Below, piece by piece: positions 12,376 to 23,300 of a DNA stretch of 64,000 nt. Every line of letters starts with the position of its first letter. The stretch's first letter is position 1. The stretch is taken from positions 46,357-110,356 of the forward strand of contig JASANE010021011.1 of the NCBI GenBank assembly GCA_030248225.1, given 5' to 3'. The notes below the pieces were generated by a model. That model had not been told where the DNA came from. It did not search any database and saw only the letters and a list, made by a program, of their open reading frames with translations. This DNA is from Trileptium ribeirensis (Eukaryota > Nematoda > Enoplea > Enoplida > Thoracostomopsidae). Position numbers and translations under genes: made by a program.

Positions 12376-12900
12376 CCCTGCTATTCACAACAGTGAGTTA
12401 CATTTAACTCAAAGCTTAGCTGAAGGATCGAAGGATTCACCTTGAAACTCAATTTGCTCGAGCATTAATATTAATTTATTATTTGTATCCACCTTGTCAT
12501 TTGAAACTGTATATTTTGTTGACATCCTATTATTTTTCTTAGTAATATGCATCATTTACCTTTAGATGTGATCACCTAGGGCAGAATTCTATCACAGCTA
12601 CCTGACCTAAAAGGCATAGCCACATCCGGCCCTCCGTAAATAAAATATATAGTTAAGCTATGCTGGTATGTTTGTACGAGCCGGGAGTGGCTATGTCTCA
12701 GGGTTTGATAGCCGGGACGGACTACTGAAAAAGTTGTTATATTGAGTTTAGCAGATTGTGTTATAGGAGAAATGTTTAGCTATATGCCCGAAAACGGAAG
12801 ATTAGTAGTAGTTAAAGCAATACGCATAAATGCAGGTAAAATAATTGCAGGTTTCACAGACTAATGAGTGCAAAAAGTGTGTCATCTTATAGATTTTAAT
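12376..12900. other. No gene seen
   Basis: AT-rich spacer, nothing recognised. Confidence 0.4.
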
Positions 12901-14855
12901 GCTGTAACTTTACAACTACTTCATGGATTTTGACAAACTTTTTGTTTCACTTCTTTAAAGCAAAGGGAACAAAATTTTTGGGCACCCCCATGCTTTTTTC
13001 ACAACCCACCCCCCTTGAGTTAAAAAATAGTGTCATTTTATAGGTTTTAATGCTATAACTTTTCAACCACTTCACGGATATTGACATTCTTTTTTGTTTT
13101 ATTTCTTTAAAGCAAAGGGAACAATATTTTTGGCCATCCCCTACGTTTTTCACAACCCACCCCCCTGCTTTGAATTAAAAATGGTGTCATTTTATAGGTT
13201 TCAATGCTGTAATTTTTCAACTGCTTCATGGATTTTGACAAACTTTTTTGTTTCGTTTCTTTAATGCAAAGTGACTTGCCGAAAGCATCGAGGAACTTTT
13301 TCAAAGGGAATGTACCCTCTTATAATGGGACCCCCTTATAATGCAATTGCCATATGTCTGTATGTGTCCAAGTTTTGGGTTTGTCACATATTTTTGACCA
13401 TCCGTTTATGGATTTTTGTGCGGTTTTTTGTTGAGTAGGAAATCGATATGGGAATGCACGGACACTATTTTTGGGCATCCCCTACGCTTTTTCACAACCT
13501 TTTTAACCCCTTTGAATTAAAAAATAGTGTCATTTTATTGGTTTTCATGATGTAAGTTTTCAACTGCTTCATGGATTTTGACAAACTTTTTGTTGTTTCA
13601 TTTCTTTAAGACCTGCTGAAAGTATCGGCGAACTTTTGCAAAGGGGATGTACCCCTAATTGGGGGATCCCCCTCCTTTAAACTATCTTATAATGTAATTG
13701 CCTTATGTCTGTCTGTATGTGTCCAAGTTTTGGGTTTGTCACATTTTTGACTATACTTTTGAAACCGTTTATGGATTTTTATGCGGCTTTTTGTTGGGTA
13801 GGAAATCGATATGGGTATGCAGGGACAACATTTTTGGGCACCGCCTACGTTTTTTCACAACCCACCCCCCCTTCAATTAAAAATAGTGTCATTTTATAGG
13901 TTTTAATGCAGTAACTTTACAACTGCTTCATGGATTTTGACAAACTTTTTTGTTTCATTTCTTTAAAGCAAAGCGAACAATATTTTTGGGCATCCCCTAT
14001 GTTTTTTCACAACCCACCCCCTTTGAATTAAAAATAGTGTCATTTTATATAGCTTTTAATGCTGTAACTTTTCAACTGCTTCATGAATTTTGACAAACTT
14101 TTTGTTTCATTTCTTTAATGCAAATGGACGTGCCGAAAGCTTCGAGGAACTTTTTCAAAGAAGATGTACCCCCAATAAGGGGACCCCCTTAAATTATCTT
14201 AACGTCCCAACTTTTGGATAAGGACATATTTCGGAGACGGAATATTGGATATTGACAAATGTTTTCGTTTTCATCAGCCTGGGGGAATGTTGACACAAAA
14301 AAATTACATTTTAGTGCGGTACGCCACCGCTAACAAGAAATTCCCCTACCCACCCCCTTGATTTAAAAATAGTTTTATTTTATAGGTTTTAATGCTGTAA
14401 TAGATTTTGACAAACTTTTTGTTTCATTTCTTTAGAGCAAAGGGAACAATATTTTTGGGCATCCCCTAGGGTTTTTTCACAACCCACCCCACTTTGAATT
14501 AAAAAATAGTGCATTTTATAGGGTTTAATGCTGTAACTTTTCAACTGCTTCATGGATTTTGACAATGTATTTTTTGTTTCATTTCTTTAAAGCAAAGCGC
14601 CGTGCCGAAAGCATCAGCGAATTTTTTCAAAGGAGATGTACCCCCTAATAAGGGGACCCCCTTAAACTATCTTAATGTCTCAAGTTTGGAACAGGTCATA
14701 TTTCGGAGACGGAATATTGAATATTGACAAATGTTTTCGTTTTCATCAGCTTGGGGGAATGTTGACACAATAAAATGACATTTTAATGCGGTACACCCCC
14801 CGCTAAGAAGATATTCCCCTAACTCGCGAAAATCTTACAATGTAATTTCCGTATA

Positions 14856-14880
14856 TCTGTCTGTCTGTCTGTCTGTCTGT
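14856..14880. repeat. (TCTG)n microsatellite
   Basis: About six tandem TCTG units inside the composite satellite, just before a type A monomer. Shorter TCTG runs precede other type A copies. Confidence 0.95.
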
Positions 14881-15191
14881 GTCCCAAGTTTTGGGTTTGT
14901 CACATATTTTTGACCATAACTTTTGAAACCGTTTATGGATTTTTATGCGGTTTTTTGCTTTGTAGGAAATCGTTGTGAAAATGCAGGGAGAATATTTTTG
15001 GGCACCCCTATGCCTATATCACAACCCACCCCCCTTGAATTAAAAAATAGTGCCATTTTATAGGTTTTAATGCTGTAACTTTTCAACCACTTCACGGATT
15101 TTGACAAACTTTTTTGTTTCATTTCTTTAAAGCAAAGAACCACCGCACTTTTTTTTCACACCCACCCCCTTTACCCCCCACGCGCCCACAT

Positions 15192-15224
15192 CCCCCCCCC
15201 CCCCCCCCCCCCCCTCCCCCCCCC
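15192..15224. repeat. Poly-C tract
   Basis: A run of 23 C, one T and 9 C, flanked by further C-rich sequence. The length may be unreliable because such tracts are hard to sequence. Confidence 0.9.
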
Positions 15225-15935
15225 GGATCCCCCTTATAATGTAATTGCCATATGTATGTCTGCCTGTACGTGTCCAAGTTTTGGGTTTGTCACATATTTT
15301 TGACCATAACTTTTGAAACCGTTTATGGATTTTTATGCGGTTTTTTGTTGGGTAAGAAATCGACATGGGAATGCAGGGACAGTATTTTTGTGCACCCCTA
15401 TGCTTTTTTCACAACCCACCCCACCCCCATTTGAATTTAAAATGGTGTCATTTTATAGGTTTCAGTGCTGTAACTTTTCAACTGCTTCGTGGATTTTGAC
15501 AAACTTTTTTGTTTCATTTCTTTAATGCAAAGTGACGTGCCGAATGCATCGACAAACTTTTTCAAAGGGGATATACCCCATTAAGGGGACCCCCCTTAAA
15601 CTATTTTAATGTCTCAAGTTTTGGATAAGGTCATATTTCGGAGAAAAAATGTTTATTGAGAAATTTTTTCGTTTTCATCAACCTGGGGAAAATGTTGACA
15701 CAAAAAATAACATTTTACTGCGGTATACCCCCGCTAAGAAGATATTCCCCTAACTCGCGAAAACTGAAAAACAGCAAAATTTGCAATATTTCGAGGACGA
15801 TTTGATGGACTTTGACAAAATAGTTGTATTGTTTGTTTTAGTGTGTGGGACATATGGACAAGAAAAAATATTTTAGTGGGGTCCACTCCCCCACTACGCA
15901 GGCCCTCTTGCAAAAAATAGCCTTCCATAAGAAAG

Positions 15936-18049
15936 AAGTTGACCCTTTAAATATTATAAAACATAGTTTTCAGTAAGACCTTATTTATGTTTAAGGTTTT
16001 GGTGGTCTCCATGTTTCCAACTCGGGTTTTCCCTGTGAGGGCACGATTTGACCGAGCGTTGTCCGCATGTTTTCCCAAAAAAACGTGGGCCGCAGGCCCG
16101 CTCTGACATGCCGCCGGCGCGAAAGGCCGGCTTTCGCGCTGGTAGTATAAATTTCTTGTTGGAGTAAACGATGGACTTTAGGGTTACTTAAATGTTAAGA
16201 TGCTCTTGGTGACATTGGTAATAGTATGTATAACAAAGTAATTTTACCATTTCATTAAAGCGGCCAGACAAGAATGCATAACTGATTACAAAATAATAAA
16301 ATTGATTATGGTAACCTAATTTTGACTGTTATGTTTTTTAATGACAAAATGATAAAATAAAAAATGGAACATTTGTTTGTACAGTTGAAAGTTAATGGTT
16401 AAATTTGCCGCAGTTAATCACACCAATTAAATGATATTTGGGCCGCTGGCCCAGTAACCGACTGTTGATCTTCGGCTAGCCCAAAATTACACAGTCCAGC
16501 CGGCGTCTCATCATTCCGCTTCAAAGCATGCCGCTGCCCAACACTGTTGCTAAGTATCAGTGTCGGTACATTGAATATGCGGAGCGAGCGTAATGCGTCG
16601 GGTGTTGGGGTTAGTTGTGCAAATGTTTTGTCAGCCAGTATACGGTACTGGATTAACGGATTTACACAATTTTATTATTAGATACGTAACAGAATATAAC
16701 TGCGCACTTGCGCTGCTTCAAAGACCTCGTGCCTAAATTTTCGCAAAGCCTACACCAACTGAAATATGCTATTTTGACTATTTGCGGTCCACGGATATTT
16801 TAAATTATATAACTTGTCGAGGGCGTGAATGGGAAGAGCGGGTTTCATCGCAGAATCCCTTTAAAGATACTACAGTATTTGTCTAATATATTGTCAGAAC
16901 TGCGCTATTTGGCTATGAGTTAAAGTTTAGAATACACACAAAAATTAAATTTCAATATTTTGGACTGAGGTTTTTGGCATGCAATTGTAAATGATCACCA
17001 TATATGGTCATACACTCATTAAATGCCTTGGGTTAACTTACGCTTTTGAAGTTTCAGATTACAAAAAACTTTGTAGACTTAATTAAAAAGTAATTTGACT
17101 GTTGACTTATATATTTCAGTCATTAGAATACATTATATAGTCAGTCATTACAATATATTTCTCTCGTAACTGATAATTGAAAAATTTTAATCGAATATAT
17201 ATATACTATAATCAAATATATGACACCTGTGCAAATAATTAGCTCTTAGCCAATAAATACAATATATAAATTGGATTAAAATTGTGTTAGACGCCGCCGA
17301 AATTACACAATGTCTATTCGAGTCACTTTTTCAACAAGATTCACACAAGATTTCAAATCTTGGCTTGAAAATTTGGTTTGATTTGTAATGAAAGGATAAT
17401 TGATAACATGAAGTTAAAAGTTTTGCCGGCATACTCAAGGAATAGAGGTAAGAACGCATATGACCGCATACCAGATGCATCGGAGAGAAATGATCTGGAG
17501 CGAGCGTTATGACTCGTTCACGATAAGTTGGGTGCAGCCTGACTTAGTGTTGTCCGGCTATCAAAGAGACTCAATGGACATTGCTATAGAACGAGATAGC
17601 TATACGTTTTTTCCTTGCAGCCGTACGTAGCTCTCTAGATAATCTGTTTAGTTTAGGCTGACTATATAAGACTGATTATAGTGTCCTGGCTGACCGATTT
17701 ATGCGGTTAATATTTTGATTTATACTATAACCTTAGAAAATTCAAATTTTAATAGTTGCCGAGGCGGAAAATTCAAATTTTGGCAGCGCTATATCGTGCA
17801 AAGATTCAAGTTTTGGACAAGTACAATTGTTGACAGACGCCAAGGTAAGAAATTCAAATTTTGGCGCGTGTTTTAGCTATAGTCAGGGGAGACTCTATCT
17901 GACAAAATTTATAGTCCGCGCATGCAAAACCTCGCAGTCACGTAAGACTCCTCTAGTTGTCCAGGGTCTCTAGCAAAGCTACATGCGGGAACGGTGTGCC
18001 ACTGATGAGACTGTTGGACAACTTATAGCCATTTTGCACACAACTTAAC
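15936..18049. other. Non-coding, possible 5' flank of a retroelement
   Basis: No gene. GC-rich palindromes occur at 16088-16101 (GGGCCGCAGGCCCG) and 16440-16452 (GGGCCGCTGGCCC), and a hairpin at 16112-16131 (GCCGGCGCGAAAGGCCGGC). AT repeats lie around 17200. The AAATTCAAATTTTGG motif recurs at 17745-17865. The position, just before a gag-like frame, would suit a decayed LTR and leader, but I could not find paired LTRs or a primer-binding site. Confidence 0.3.
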
Positions 18050-18259
18050 TTGAACGCCTCATTAATGAAGGCTTTGTTAACAATTGAGTGGTCTTTGTTT
18101 CACGAAGCGGTACTTGAGCAGCGCCAGCAATTGAGTGGCGAGTCATTCTCAAAGCTATTAAAAACCTGTAAGAACATATACCCACAGGAAACAGACGACA
18201 ATAATTTGCAACGAAAAATTAGCAGATTTCTCAGCGGTCTTCGATGCGAGATAAAATAG
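18050..18259 (+). pseudogene. Gag-like fragment, Ty3/gypsy type
   Basis: A frame of about 69 codons ends at 18259. It reads EWSLFHEAVLEQRQQLSGES, then KLLKTC.NIYP, and closes KISRFLSGLRCEIK. The pattern 'Q+..GES...L...C..IYP.......FL.GLR.EI+' is what one expects near the end of the capsid region of Ty3/gypsy Gag. There is no ATG, and the frames after 18366 are Lys/Pro-rich with A-runs (18633-18683) and may be the decayed nucleic-acid-binding tail; no zinc knuckle is visible. A LINE piece on the other strand follows at once. Confidence 0.45.
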
Positions 18260-18995
18260 CATGTCTCTTAACTACTGGCTAAAAATCAAAGAAAAATTGC
18301 AAATACTCTTCAACGGGTTATGAATAATGGACCGAGGCGAGATATAAGCCCGCGGACATCTCCAGTTGGTACAAATCAAAATAGGTGGCCTAGAATCAAG
18401 GCATAATGTCTGCTCAAGAACACAGGTTCTCCAACACGATAAATGTTTCTTACGGAGATATCACAAAAACCCAAAACCTAGTTTCAAAATGCACCCCGGG
18501 GAAAAATCCACAAAATCTACGCCAGCGCACGTCCCCCCCAAAACACAAGGGCGGGGAACCCCCCACAACCGACCGGCGACCACTATCCACTATTCTTGTT
18601 CAGGTAGCAACGATGTCCAGGCGCCAAGAAAAACTAAAAAAAAAAAAGCAACAAAAAAACACCAAAACTAAAAAAAAAAAAGGACAAAATCATTTAGACT
18701 TATGTATTTATTTATCGGGTTAATGTTCTTGTTTTCAATTGGATCTCCAGGGAAATCAGCATTAACCAAAACACTGAATAAATTGGGGTTTTGAATTTGT
18801 CCTGGAAGGACTGGTAATGACGGCCTCAAATTCAGTGGATGTGTCTATACTAGTGCATAGCAGGTACCAACAACTCGAGGCTTGTAATGCATCATTTACA
18901 ATAATAATAAAACATTTGTAACGCGCCTTTTTCGCAGAACGTGACAAAAGCGCAGAATAATCAATGTCAGGTAAAAATGTCATGTTATAAACAAT

Positions 18996-19297
18996 TTATA
19001 ATCGTGCAGCCGGAAATAGGTGAGTTTTCAGCTTAGATTTGAACTGAGATAAATCAAATTTCAGATTTCGTAACGCACTTGGCAGGTTGTTCCATTCCGA
19101 GGGTCTCAGAAAACAAAAACTATTGTTTCTTGTTACATCGATTCGGAGTACTCGTTCATTGCAAGTTGGGCCACAATAAGATGCGTGTACATGGTCTTAA
19201 TTATGTCACGCGTTCAAATGGGTTAGCTACTCTGTCACGCATACAGTTCAGCTCGACTATTAAAGTTTTGAATAGCCTAGCTAGACTATGCATTTGA
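18996..19297 (-). pseudogene. CR1/L2-like LINE, C-terminal end of ORF2
   Basis: On the minus strand an open frame from 19196 to the stop at 18996-18998 reads ...RPSEWNNLPSALRNLKF, then FKSKLKTHLF and a short end. The 'R...WN.LP..LR......FK..LK.HLF' signature is typical of the last residues after the reverse transcriptase domain in CR1/L2/Rex-type non-LTR elements. The frame is broken upstream (19197-19297), so this is an old 5'-truncated copy. The ~300 bp beyond the stop (18700-18995) probably hold its 3' UTR. It lies antisense between gag-like and env-like sequence, as if inserted there. Confidence 0.7.
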
Positions 19298-19825
19298 CAT
19301 CTACTGTCGAGCCGGACTGTGCTTTTGTCAGGAGGTGTTCAGCTGAGTCCCTATAACTTGCCAGAGACTACAGTCCGCGAACATTACGTTTTACTATACG
19401 TATCTAAATAATGCCCCAAAGGCGGCCTACTGCTTAAAACGTTATTTGTAAAAACAAATATATAACCTAGAATTAGTATGAAAATTCTATAGAACAAAAT
19501 GCTATTGTACTAAGCACAATACTAAATAAAATTTCTAAGTTGTCGGAGAGCCTAGCTAAACTCCCTGTTTGTCATATTAAAACTAGCTAGGCTATCAAAA
19601 TATACCATAGTAGTGCAGCTAAGCTATAATTTACCCGAACTAGTAGAGTTAGACGCGTGATATAATTTGGCCTTGGCGCGCGCATTTATCGCAAATGATG
19701 CATAAGAGCGAGATTTTCAGTCAATCCAGAAGACTAATTGCACTGGACATCAAATATTACACGAGGAATCACGAAAACCATTAACTAAACTTATTCAAAA
19801 TTTTCAGGAATAGACTCTACCTTCT
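19298..19825. other. No gene seen
   Basis: AT-rich, no recognised domain. It lies between the LINE remnant and the env-like region and may belong to the surrounding retroelement. Confidence 0.35.
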
Positions 19826-21131
19826 ATGAGGACTTACGGCAAAGCATATGCACAAATAAACCGTTTACGTGCACGTTTATTGAGCCGAAAATTCAAACAC
19901 GTTTCATTGCTATCGCCCTCGCTGGTGCGCCTCTGTGGTAGACATCGGCATGGGAATAGCCAACAGTATACAAATGTTTCATCTAAAACCCAAGATTACT
20001 GCGCTGAGGAACTCCGCACGGGTTGTTGGGGAACAAGTTATTAAAGATTGCGAGCAGATTCAACAGTTAACCGTAAATCAAGAGAGAATTTTTGCAATAA
20101 CGCATGACATTGTACGCTATATAGAACAAATCACAGTATCATTAGAGTGCACCGTCATGAAGCGTGTAGGGTGGGCACACTTTATGGCCCAAACTAATTT
20201 GTTTTTGAATGAGATACGTAATATAATTAAAGCCATGGTACTAGCTAAAACTGCTAAGCACCTTCTGCTGACATACAGCTTCTCAAATAAAGCTCTTAGT
20301 ATAAAAACAAATTACATTGCATGATACAGTTTATGTGCATGCTCCAAGTCTATTTTATTATTTTGTTAATTTTATCACTAAGCGTACCCAGTCTTAATGG
20401 ATATTGTAGACACCAGGTTTGGTGTTATAATCGCACATACGCATGGAAAAAATACTACCGCTGATGCGGGTAGTTAACATAAGTTAACAATGTTATTGCT
20501 AGGCTGTCATTGCCACAGTATATTACATATGATAAGACCCTCAACAGATAATATTTTTATGATGTAATATCAGAGGAGTGCCACAAGACCACCGGACTAT
20601 GGTTTTGTGACCGTGGCGCCCTACATACAAGTATCAATGAGACTTGTCTTCATCTTTTTAAACATTTAAGAATTAATGATGCTCGTACATTTGACATTAA
20701 GCAATACTCGCCAAAAACTGTAATTCAGAGTGGACGTGTGGGCATTCTGCTCTAAACATCTGAAAAGTACGTACACGTTACGCCTGGAAGCAAAATTACG
20801 AAAGCTGATGAATTATGTGTGCCAAATCATGGTGTAATGTTCTTTGCACATTCAAATTTCTCCATGGTAATGTCTAGTTTATAAGCCAGTACAAAATTTC
20901 AAGGTTTTAATTCAACAGTTTAGGATAATTAATTTCAATTTCTCGGTTGTTGTACCACCTACCTGGGGTAAATTGAAACATGTTAAATATCACTCTCCTT
21001 TAGCCGATCAGAGGTTAACTAGTGGGTTGCAGTACATGATGTTGGGCGACGTGGGTATACCTGGCGGAGTCATATATCTTGTGTATGCCTTTGTTATCGT
21101 AATAATTCTGTGTCTTTTGTTCGTATGTTAA
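19826..21131 (+). pseudogene. Envelope-like protein remnant (retroelement)
   Basis: The frame 19935-20324 is helical and heptad-like, with hydrophobic residues at regular spacing between polar ones. Further on, an 86-codon open stretch (20871-21128) ends with a strong membrane anchor at 21063-21128 (GGVIYLVYAFVIVIILCLLF) followed within a few residues by a stop. A long ectodomain with a helical region, one C-terminal anchor and a very short tail is how envelope glycoproteins of errantivirus-like gypsy elements are built. The region is broken by stops and frame changes and is not functional. The assignment rests on architecture and on neighbouring gag and pol, not on a conserved motif. Confidence 0.4.
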
Positions 21132-21929
21132 AAGAATTAAATTTATTAGTAGCTGCTACTCTTACTCTGATTGAAGTCTCTATCCGGCCATCGGTAGCAC
21201 AGAGATGTGGGAAATACCGGTAAGATATGGAACGCGTATTAAACTTGTAAGAGCGCGCCCTGTATCAGTACACTGTGACAGGCCATTTAGGGAGTTTCTC
21301 CCTGTGCAGCCGCAATATTCAATCATCGAGATATGTGAACTACCGTTTTGCCGTGGAAAATCACACCGCCATGAAAATAACCATAAGGTGATCAGGACGA
21401 TGCTGAAACCGTGTTCATGCTTGGCATAGCAGCGTCAGAAATTAACGTTACATTAGATCATAGACAGTTCTCCGGTGCTTCAGACAGCGGTAGCATTATA
21501 ACTGTAATGTTTTTTATACATTCAGTACCCTAGGTTTTCACAAGATGACTTAGTATCAGTGCCTTGGACCTGTGCGGTTCACATAACTCGCCATAATTTG
21601 TCGGTAAAAGGAGCCATAAAAGCTGCTCTGGGAATCCGTAGTCGAATGTCTGATTTTCACATCTTCGTCACGAATGATTGCACTCATTTTGTGTTGATCA
21701 ACGTAGACGGTTCACAACAATGAGGTACAGCAAGTATTAAGTACCAGAAACAATAGTTGTTCATAGAGGGGGCATTACACCAGCTGGGAGATGTAGGGAC
21801 TAACACAGTGCGTTTAGACTCTGCTGTTACAATTCCAGTCAGATCTGAAGTCATCGTCTAGGGTTGACGGCTTCAGGGGAAAAGGATGTGTAATTTTTGA
21901 ACCAAACGAAAAACTTGAGAGATATTTGA
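21132..21929 (+). pseudogene. Decayed pol region before RT
   Basis: Several short frames. Around 21790-21860 the text DSAVTIPVRSEVIV resembles the linker region that follows the protease in gypsy pol. No DTG/DSG protease motif is visible, so the protease is missing or decayed beyond recognition. Confidence 0.35.
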
Positions 21930-23300
21930 TTTAAGAGTAGCTCAAATATTATTATCCAATGAATCAGAAATTGTAGCACCGGTTCGGCTCTTAAACATGT
22001 CTTACTACCCTGTAAAACTCTATAAAAACACAGAATTTGCTACTATAGAACTGTTATCTCAGGACGAGTTGTCTGTCCTTGCGATACATTCTAAACCTGT
22101 AACAGGAAACGGGTTTTAATTGAACTTAACCTGTATCAAGCTAAAATTATTGACGCCTAGCGAAAACAATTTACTGATTTATGAATAGAATTTTTATGGT
22201 ATTCGCTAATCACGATTATGATTATGGGGACATCACCATAATTCAACATAGTATAGACACGGGAGATGCGGTTCCAGTAAAACAGACTGTACCTTATACC
22301 ATTAAAACGAAAAGAAAAAGTCGATGTTGCACTAAACCAAATGTTGAAGTTCGGTATCATATAACCATCAACTACCTCTTGGGCTACCCGATTGTTATAG
22401 TCGGCAAAAAGAACGGTGAGTCCTTACGACGATGAGTTGATTATAGAAAGTTGAATGCGGTAACACAAAAATTGTTATCCTTTACCTAAACATAAACGAT
22501 TTACTGGAATACGTTGGTAAGGCTAAGTTCTTCAGTGTCATGGATTTACTATCTGGGCTTTAAATTGCTATGACCTCGGCTTCTACTGAAAAGACTTCCT
22601 TTATTACACCGTAAGGGCAGTACCAATTTACGAAAATACCTTTTGGTCTTTGTAATGCACCTACTACCTTTCAACGTATACTACATTGTTTATTGGAGAG
22701 AATTCGTCTAATATACATCGACGATATTTGTGTGTTTCAGAAAGCTTAAAGCGCCTTAGGCAGGTCTGTGGGCGTTTACGTGATGCCGATCTAATACTAA
22801 AACCTCATAAGCGAAAAGTGAAAATTTCTTAGCGATGAAGTACCCTACATTGGGCACATAATTTCCGCCCACGGTCTTTAATCGGATTCAGGGAAAATTG
22901 AATCATCATCAAGTTAAACCATCCTGTGACTCACGATATCACTTTGGTTATGACTTTTCTCGGATTTTGCAGTTAGTATAAGAGTTTTATCAAAGATTTC
23001 GCAACTATAGGTAAAGCATTAAGTCAGCTAACTAATACCACTAAAATGTTCCAATGGAATCCCGATGCCCAAGAAGCATTCGAAACTCTGCGAGCTAAGC
23101 TTATTAATCTGCCCATTTTTCGAATAGCGGACCTTTCTAGCTGGTCTTTCAATGTATTAAATTCGAGATAAATATGCAACTGCTGTACCGAATCAACAGC
23201 TTTATATGTAATAACGAGACGCAGCTGCATGGCGTAACTTCCTAACACGATGCCCATACAATCTTGGCTATCAAAACCACGAGGGTTGACCTAAAAACTC
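21930..23300 (+). pseudogene. Ty3/gypsy reverse transcriptase-RNase H, decayed
   Basis: Ordered gypsy pol landmarks on the plus strand: APVRLLNMSYYPVKLYKN (21976), FANHDYDYG and HSIDTGDAVPV (22202), VDYRKLNAVT (~22438), AKFFSVMDLLSG (22522), FTKIPFGLCNAPTTFQR (~22627), the catalytic box YIDDI (22714), a thumb-like region with VPYIGHIISAHG (22840-22880), FIKDFATIGKALSQL (~22980) and WNPDAQEAFETLRAKL (~23060), which leads into a degraded RNase H start. The YIDD aspartates are intact, but in-frame stops and frameshifts break the enzyme many times. No integrase was found downstream. It is a dead copy of a Ty3/gypsy element that once copied itself through RNA. Confidence 0.85.

Larger units (their letters stand above)
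12901..15935. repeat. Composite satellite of four related ~150-bp monomer types
   Basis: Type B ('ttcaactgcttcatggattt', 'gacaaactttttgtttcatt', 'ctttaaagcaaag') recurs near 12905, 13060, 13215, 13550, 13910, 14075, 14540, 15075 and 15470. Type A ('gttttgggtttgtcacatat', 'ccgtttatggatttttatgc', 'ggaaatcgatatggg') recurs near 13365, 13722, 14885 and 15272. Type C ('cggagacggaatattg', 'gttttcatcagcctgggg') recurs near 14205, 14690 and 15610. Type D is a single copy at 15770-15935. All share 'tggat.tttgacaaa.ttttt.gttt', pointing to one ancestral monomer. Frames in this region are translations of the repeat. Confidence 0.85.

Noticed and set aside
12901..15935. Possible CRISPR array or regulatory repeat
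   Set aside because: Units are ~150 bp and diverged, with no short constant repeat and unique spacer pattern, and the genome is eukaryotic.
6984..17510. The 14-mer GGAGCGAGCGTTAT at 6984 and 17497, near-copy at 16581
   Set aside because: In 64 kb there are about 2 billion position pairs and 4^14 is about 270 million, so a few exact 14-mer pairs are expected by chance. No extended similarity surrounds them.
18633..18683. A-rich stretch as poly(A) tail of the nearby LINE
   Set aside because: The LINE fragment is on the minus strand, so its tail would appear as T on the plus strand; this run is A.
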